A DNA stretch of 64,000 nt, taken from assembly GCF_927798215.1 (NCBI RefSeq), contig NZ_CAKMMW010000007.1, forward strand, positions 62,001 to 126,000. The letters are read 5' to 3'. Of the stretch, positions 60,333 through 64,000 are shown one piece after another. Every line of letters begins with the position of its first letter. Positions within the stretch are counted from its first letter, which is position 1. The DNA is from Paenibacillus_E allorhizoplanae (GTDB taxonomy: Bacteria > Bacillota > Bacilli > Paenibacillales > NBRC-103111). The notes beneath the pieces were generated by a model. It ran no database searches. It saw only the letters and a program-made list of their open reading frames with translations, and was not told where the DNA came from. Made by a program: the position numbers and the translations under genes.

Positions 60333-60725
60333 ATGAGTACGTATACCAGAGTAAGTGTGACATCCAGTCTTGAGGATACGCAGAAGAAAGTACAGCAACT
60401 GCATAACGAAGGCTTTAAAAAGGATCATATTTATGTTCTGACACACAGTGCTGAAGGTACAAATTACGTCGCGGAGTATGCGGGTGCAGAGCAGATTTCG
60501 ATGGCCGAAGAAGGGTTGTTCACGTCGATCGCCAATCTGTTCCGATCACGTGGCGAGGAGTTGAGAGCGAAGATCCTGGCGCTCGGCGTGCCTGAAGCGG
60601 AGACGGACAGACTCGTAACTGAGTTGGAGTGGGGGAAAATTCTCGTATTAGCTACCCCTCATATGAGTGAGGAAGATACCTTGATGATGTACCAAGGCGA
60701 AGCATTTCAGCGAACTATATATTAA
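60333..60725 (+). CDS. General stress protein 17M (YflT family)
   Basis: A 130-residue protein with an N-terminal YflT domain (VTSSLEDTQKKVQQLHNEGFKKDHIYVLTH), a predicted Rossmann-like fold that in B. subtilis is a SigB-dependent stress protein. ATG follows GAGGAGG. Function unknown. It is read with the DUF1328 gene or alone. Confidence 0.88.
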   Translation: MSTYTRVSVTSSLEDTQKKVQQLHNEGFKKDHIYVLTHSAEGTNYVAEYAGAEQISMAEEGLFTSIANLFRSRGEELRAKILALGVPEAETDRLVTELEWGKILVLATPHMSEEDTLMMYQGEAFQRTIY

Positions 60726-60757
60726 GTGGATTAGCATTATATAGTCCTATAACAAGA

Positions 60758-60794
60758 AGAGCCCTTGTCTCCATTGGAGACAGGGGCTCTTCTG
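60758..60794. terminator. Bidirectional terminator yflT/ydjO
   Basis: AGAAGAGCCC..GTCTCC-ATT-GGAGAC..GGCTCTTCT hairpin; T-tract weak. Confidence 0.7.
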
Positions 60795-60802
60795 TGCCGG
60801 AT

Positions 60803-61003
60803 TCATCGCCTGCTGCTTGTGTTCGATAAGGTTGGGAGCATCTTTAAATCCTTGACCATGGATGAATTGCAAATCGGACATGCGGGACTATCCGCGAATG
60901 AAAAGTTATCTCTCATCCAGCAAGAGCACTGATCAGTGCTGCAGGTCCAGATGCTGGTTTGTTCCTCCGGTACTGGTTCCAATGATTTTTTTGAAAAGTA
61001 CAA
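60803..61003 (-). CDS. ydjO: YdjO-family cold-inducible zinc-ribbon-like protein
   Basis: A 66-residue protein: MYFSKKSLEPVPEEQTSIW start, CSTDQCSCWMRDNF, then CPICNSSMVKDLKMLP; the four main cysteines form a probable zinc ribbon. TTG start 61003 behind AAGGAGGA. It follows the cold-shock gene on the same strand, the usual YdjO context. Confidence 0.9.
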   Translation of the reverse strand: MYFSKKSLEPVPEEQTSIWTCSTDQCSCWMRDNFSFADSPACPICNSSMVKDLKMLPTLSNTSSRR

Positions 61004-61068
61004 TCGAACTCCTCCTTGTCATAATTGACTCTGACGCGCAAGCAGTTAAAGCAATATGTGATGAAGGA

Positions 61069-61269
61069 CTACAGCTTGACTACATTTTCAGCTTGCGGTC
61101 CGCGGTTACCTTGAACAACTTCGAATTGCACACGTTGGCCTTCATCCAAGCTTTTAAAACCTTCCCCTGTAATGGCGCTGAAATGAACGAATACGTCATT
61201 ACCGCCTTCCATTTCGATAAACCCAAATCCTTTTTCTGCGTTAAACCATTTTACTGTACCTGTTTCCAT
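61069..61269 (-). CDS. csp: Cold-shock protein (CspA/CspB family)
   Basis: A 66-residue OB-fold protein with RNP1 KGFGFI and RNP2 VFVHF motifs. It binds single-stranded RNA/DNA as an RNA chaperone. ATG 61269 follows GGAGG. A long A/T-rich leader upstream is typical of csp mRNAs. Confidence 0.96.
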   Translation of the reverse strand: METGTVKWFNAEKGFGFIEMEGGNDVFVHFSAITGEGFKSLDEGQRVQFEVVQGNRGPQAENVVKL

Positions 61270-61507
61270 GTGTTCATAAACCTCCAACAATAATTTGTGC
61301 CTGCGATTCTCATCGGCGGAATCAACTCGTTCCGAAGAGCTTGTAAGTCATTAACGCAGCTTTGATAATATATCCATTATTAGGGAAGCTTATTCCACTT
61401 TTCTGAAAAAACATCATAGTTATTTTCAACGGCAACCCTCTTGACGTTTCTTTATTAGCTGATCTATACTATTCCTAAATTTAGCAAAAGTTTACGACAA
61501 TTTCATA

Positions 61508-61612
61508 GTTCGTATAACCTCGATAATTCGGTTCGGGGGCTCTACTGGGAACCTAAATCCTAACTACGAACACAATATATGCGTATATTGTGTTTGTGGT
61601 TAGGATTTTTTT
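61508..61612 (+). promoter_or_regulatory. Variant purine riboswitch (8-oxoguanine type likely) with ON-switch terminator
   Basis: Aptamer 61508-61571: P1 GTTCGTA/TACGAAC, J1/2 TATAACC, P2 CCTCG/CGGGG, L2 and L3 with conserved GG and CC for the loop-loop contact, J2/3 CTCTAC, P3, J3/1 AACTA with the guanine-type C. Against common guanine aptamers, L3 lacks a G (CCTAAA) and J3/1 has A for G. A 20-bp terminator stem (61559-61604, two wobbles, then TTTTTTT) uses the 3' strands of P3 and P1. Aptamer and terminator therefore exclude each other, giving ligand-induced antitermination. The gene behind it encodes a purine deaminase-like enzyme. Confidence 0.88.
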
Positions 61613-61646
61613 GGTTCCCTTATTCTATTTTAGGAGGCTTATTAAA

Positions 61647-63011
61647 ATGGGTTCCATCTTGATTCAAAATGCGAAGGCAATTGTAACGGTAGATGCAGAG
61701 GACCGCGTGTTGGAGCAGGCGGATCTGCTGATCGAGGGCAATCAAATTGTACAGATAGGGAAGGGATTATCTCCGAAGGATGCCTCCACGCAAATTATTG
61801 ATGCATCCAACATGTTCGTGTATCCTGGTCTCATCAATGTGCATCATCACTTGTATCAGACGTTTACGCGTAACCTGCCGCAGGTGCAGAAGCTTGAGCT
61901 ATTCGATTGGCTCCGCTATCTGTATGAGATCTGGAAAGGTCTTACGCCGGACGCTGTTTATCATAGCTCACTAACCGGAATTGCCGACCTCATGAAGAAC
62001 GGTTGTACGACCGTATTTGACCATCATTATGTTTTTCCTGAGCAACATAGTGCTCATTTCATCGATAAACAATTCGAAGCGGCTGATCGGCTAGGCATGC
62101 GTTTCGTGGCTTCTCGTGGATCAATGACGCTGGGCAAGGATCACGGCGGATTGCCGCCGATGAGCGTCGTGCAGGATATTCAGACGATCCTCACGGATAG
62201 TGAGCGGCTTATTGACCTGTATCACGACGCAAGGGCAGGCTCGATGCGACAGGTCGTGCTAGCGCCGTGCTCGCCATTCAGTGTGTCCGCAGATATTCTG
62301 CGGGAATCTGCGGCACTTGCAAGAGCTAGAGACGTGCGTCTGCATACACATCTCGCCGAGACGAAGAATGAGGAAGCCTATACGCTCGAACGATTCGGCA
62401 TGCGGCCACTCGCCTATATGGAAAGCTTAGGCTGGTTAGGCTCCGATGTGTGGTATGCGCATGGCATTCATTTCAATGATGATGAAATGAAGCTGCTCGC
62501 GCAGACGAAGACCGGCGTCGCCCATTGCCCCATTTCCAATATGAAGCTATCCTCTGGCATTGCCAGAGTGCCTGAGATGCTGGAGATGGGCATTCCAGTT
62601 GGTTTGGCTGTCGATGGCAGCGCTTCTAATGATGGCTCGAATCTGCTGGAGGAGCTTCGCATCGCCTACCTGCTTCACAGGCTGCAATCTAGCGCATTGG
62701 CGCCAACCGGATATGATCTATTGAAGGTAGCAACGAGGGGGGGAGCAGAGATCCTGGGTAGATCCGACATTGGGTCGCTGGAGGTAGGTAAATCTGCTGA
62801 CTTGTTCATGGTGCGAATCGATCAGATAGACGCTGTCGGAACACATACCGACGCTAAGTCGTGGTTGGGGACAGTAGGCCTCAAACGCGCGGTCGACTAC
62901 ACGGTCGTCAATGGCCGAATCGTAGTGGAGAAGGGGATTCTAACGGGAGCAGATGAGGGAAGGCTGTATGAGGACTGTCAGGCCTCCTACCAGCGCTTCA
63001 TTCAGCAATAA
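61647..63011 (+). CDS. 8-oxoguanine deaminase-like amidohydrolase
   Basis: A 454-residue amidohydrolase of the AtzB/8-oxoguanine deaminase group: PGLINVHHHLYQTFTRNLP (metal His-x-His with downstream Q-R), TTVFDHHYVFP, VRLHTHLAETKNEE, YAHGIHF, VGLAVDGSASNDGSNLLEELR (metal Asp). It would deaminate 8-oxoguanine to urate, or another aminopurine or triazine. ATG 61647 lies 10 nt after AGGAGG and downstream of the riboswitch; frames starting at 61590 would read through the terminator. Confidence 0.9.
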   Translation: MGSILIQNAKAIVTVDAEDRVLEQADLLIEGNQIVQIGKGLSPKDASTQIIDASNMFVYPGLINVHHHLYQTFTRNLPQVQKLELFDWLRYLYEIWKGLTPDAVYHSSLTGIADLMKNGCTTVFDHHYVFPEQHSAHFIDKQFEAADRLGMRFVASRGSMTLGKDHGGLPPMSVVQDIQTILTDSERLIDLYHDARAGSMRQVVLAPCSPFSVSADILRESAALARARDVRLHTHLAETKNEEAYTLERFGMRPLAYMESLGWLGSDVWYAHGIHFNDDEMKLLAQTKTGVAHCPISNMKLSSGIARVPEMLEMGIPVGLAVDGSASNDGSNLLEELRIAYLLHRLQSSALAPTGYDLLKVATRGGAEILGRSDIGSLEVGKSADLFMVRIDQIDAVGTHTDAKSWLGTVGLKRAVDYTVVNGRIVVEKGILTGADEGRLYEDCQASYQRFIQQ

Positions 63012-63067
63012 CGAATAAAGCTCGCTCTCTCAGCCTAAGTGGCCTTGAGGAGCGAGCTTAATGTGTT

Positions 63068-63421
63068 TTAGGCAAGCAGTAGAATAACTAACAGTTCAAA
63101 AAGCACAAGCGTCAAAATTTGATTATATTGTGCTGGTGTGTAGATCGGTCTTTGGTGACCTTGTTGGTGTCCATGATGAGGATCCGTATTCAGATACACG
63201 TGATGACCATCTGCATTAATGAGAACACCTTCATGTGTATGCCCATCAATTGTCGTGACACGAATCTTACGGCCCATGTGTGGATGCAATGCATGCATGA
63301 GGGCATCTCTTTTGTGCTTCATCATGTGCTGCCAGTTGGGCTCAGCCTGATACAACATATGAGGTCCTTGGTGTCCGTGATGACCTTGCGGCCCTTGTTG
63401 ATGCATAGGGTTTGTATACAT
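63068..63421 (-). CDS. His-rich protein with LSm-like core and hydrophobic C-tail
   Basis: A 117-residue protein in three parts: a Gly/His/Gln-rich N-terminus (residues 7-40), a small beta core (MGRKIRVTTIDGHTHEGVLINADGHHVYLNTD) resembling Sm/SH3-like modules, a second His/Gln stretch, and a C-terminal hydrophobic helix (LTLVLFELLVILLLA). About one residue in six is His. ATG follows AAGGAGTG. A metal-rich spore or membrane-surface role is possible; family not recognised. Confidence 0.7.
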   Translation of the reverse strand: MYTNPMHQQGPQGHHGHQGPHMLYQAEPNWQHMMKHKRDALMHALHPHMGRKIRVTTIDGHTHEGVLINADGHHVYLNTDPHHGHQQGHQRPIYTPAQYNQILTLVLFELLVILLLA

Positions 63422-63532
63422 AAACGTTCACTCCTTCTCGTACAACTGCGCTCTCGCAGCAGGCTTTCTGCCTAGGTTCATTACTAGACTATTCAGCTAT
63501 ACGAAAAGGGTGATCGCCTATCTTGAATTTAC

Positions 63533-64000
63533 TTAGTCGCGGTGGATCGTGACAACACGCGTCTCATTATTGAATGAAACTACGCAGCCAAGCTGCTCAG
63601 CAATGAAGCGAATAGGAACAAAAGTTGAGTTGTCAGACAATGTAGCGGCACTCTCCAGCTCAGGAACAGCGGAGCCGTTTACAGTTGCATTTTTGCTATC
63701 CAATGTCAAAAGCAGTGTTTTCCCCGTGAGGAAATCAGTAATCGTAACTTGGCGTAGATCACCATTCCAGCCAACCTCAGCACCTAACTGCTCGGAAACA
63801 AAGCGAACCGGTACCATCGTCGTGCCAGTGGCATTAATAAATGGTTGAGGTGCGTCGTCTTTAGCTCCCGACCCGTCGGTAACCATATTGATATCTTTTT
63901 TGGTCACTTGCAGATCGTTTTTAAGCATTTTATAAAGCGTAGATTGCTTATCTAATGTAGCAAGCACCCTGAAGATTGCCGTAGCATCTGGTTTAAGTTG
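63533..64000 (-). CDS. Copper-amine-oxidase N-terminal-like (stalk) domain protein, 5' end missing
   Basis: The frame is open to the right edge, so the N-terminus (probably a signal peptide) is outside. The visible 155 residues hold two stalk-type units: FINATGTTMVPVRFVSEQLGAEVGWNGDLRQVTI and DNSTFVPIRFIAEQLGCVVSFNNETRVVTI. Such domains are common in exported Paenibacillus surface proteins. Confidence 0.88.
   Translation of the reverse strand, partial: QLKPDATAIFRVLATLDKQSTLYKMLKNDLQVTKKDINMVTDGSGAKDDAPQPFINATGTTMVPVRFVSEQLGAEVGWNGDLRQVTITDFLTGKTLLLTLDSKNATVNGSAVPELESAATLSDNSTFVPIRFIAEQLGCVVSFNNETRVVTIHRD

Noticed and set aside
61590..61646. N-terminal extension of the amidohydrolase starting with GTG at 61590
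   Set aside because: It would translate the riboswitch terminator; AGGAGG sits before ATG 61647.

Overview
The window looks like chromosomal DNA from a spore-forming, soil-type Gram-positive bacterium of the Paenibacillus group. The grounds are a GerA-type germinant receptor operon, a SleL-like cortex hydrolase, an SLH-type surface protein, a SigB partner-switching module built from RsbY/RsbK/RsbM parts, strong AGGAGG ribosome binding sites, moderate GC with local GC-rich islands, and many intrinsic terminators. No rRNA, tRNA, CRISPR array, transposase or prophage gene was seen.

Layout. 1-8.3 kb: the 3' end of a GntR regulator, an Fsr-like MFS exporter, a self-contained 25-codon gene resembling a miniature CDGSH protein behind a Fur-like box, a nitroreductase with a structured leader, an OmpR/HK two-component pair, a small membrane protein, the pseudouridine pair psuK-psuG and a small secreted protein. 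8.3-25.6 kb: a ten-repeat Ig-like secreted protein, a SleL-like GH18 enzyme, an epimerase-hydrolase fusion under a TetR regulator that is probably translated from a leaderless mRNA, secreted/SLH proteins, divergent xylA/xylR, a Crp/Fnr regulator, flavohaemoprotein Hmp with a Crp/Fnr-type site, and a degenerate PyrD-like protein fused to a membrane domain.

25.6-42.7 kb: azoreductase, the agmatine-to-putrescine genes aguA-aguB followed by a LysE-type exporter, a chemoreceptor, an ankyrin protein, a PadR/DUF2812 pair with two operator palindromes, a scarred stretch holding a DHFR-like remnant and a glyA-yiiM chimera, an MFS protein, a CDGSH protein, DUF1232, ilvE divergent from a LysR regulator, and a TRM11-like methyltransferase. 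42.7-50.1 kb: gerA-gerC-small 2-TM subunit-gerB, DUF2935, a thioesterase and fumC.

50.4-60.8 kb is a general stress region: YtxH protein, RsbY (REC-PP2C), RsbV1-RsbW1, Dps, DUF948 protein-RsbV2-RsbW2-SigB, hybrid kinase RsbK, methyltransferase RsbM, a DUF1328 peptide and YflT. Four sites in it match GTTTCA-N14-GGGTA(A/C), a SigB-type promoter. 60.8-64 kb: YdjO and cold-shock protein, an 8-oxoguanine deaminase-like amidohydrolase behind a variant purine riboswitch, a His-rich protein and a truncated copper-amine-oxidase-like stalk protein.

The most unusual signals are (i) four intergenic elements, each with four short palindromes whose centres are spaced about 50, 62 and 50 bp although three different core sequences are used; (ii) the variant purine riboswitch, which is arranged as an ON switch in front of a purine deaminase; and (iii) the 25-aa CDGSH-like gene.
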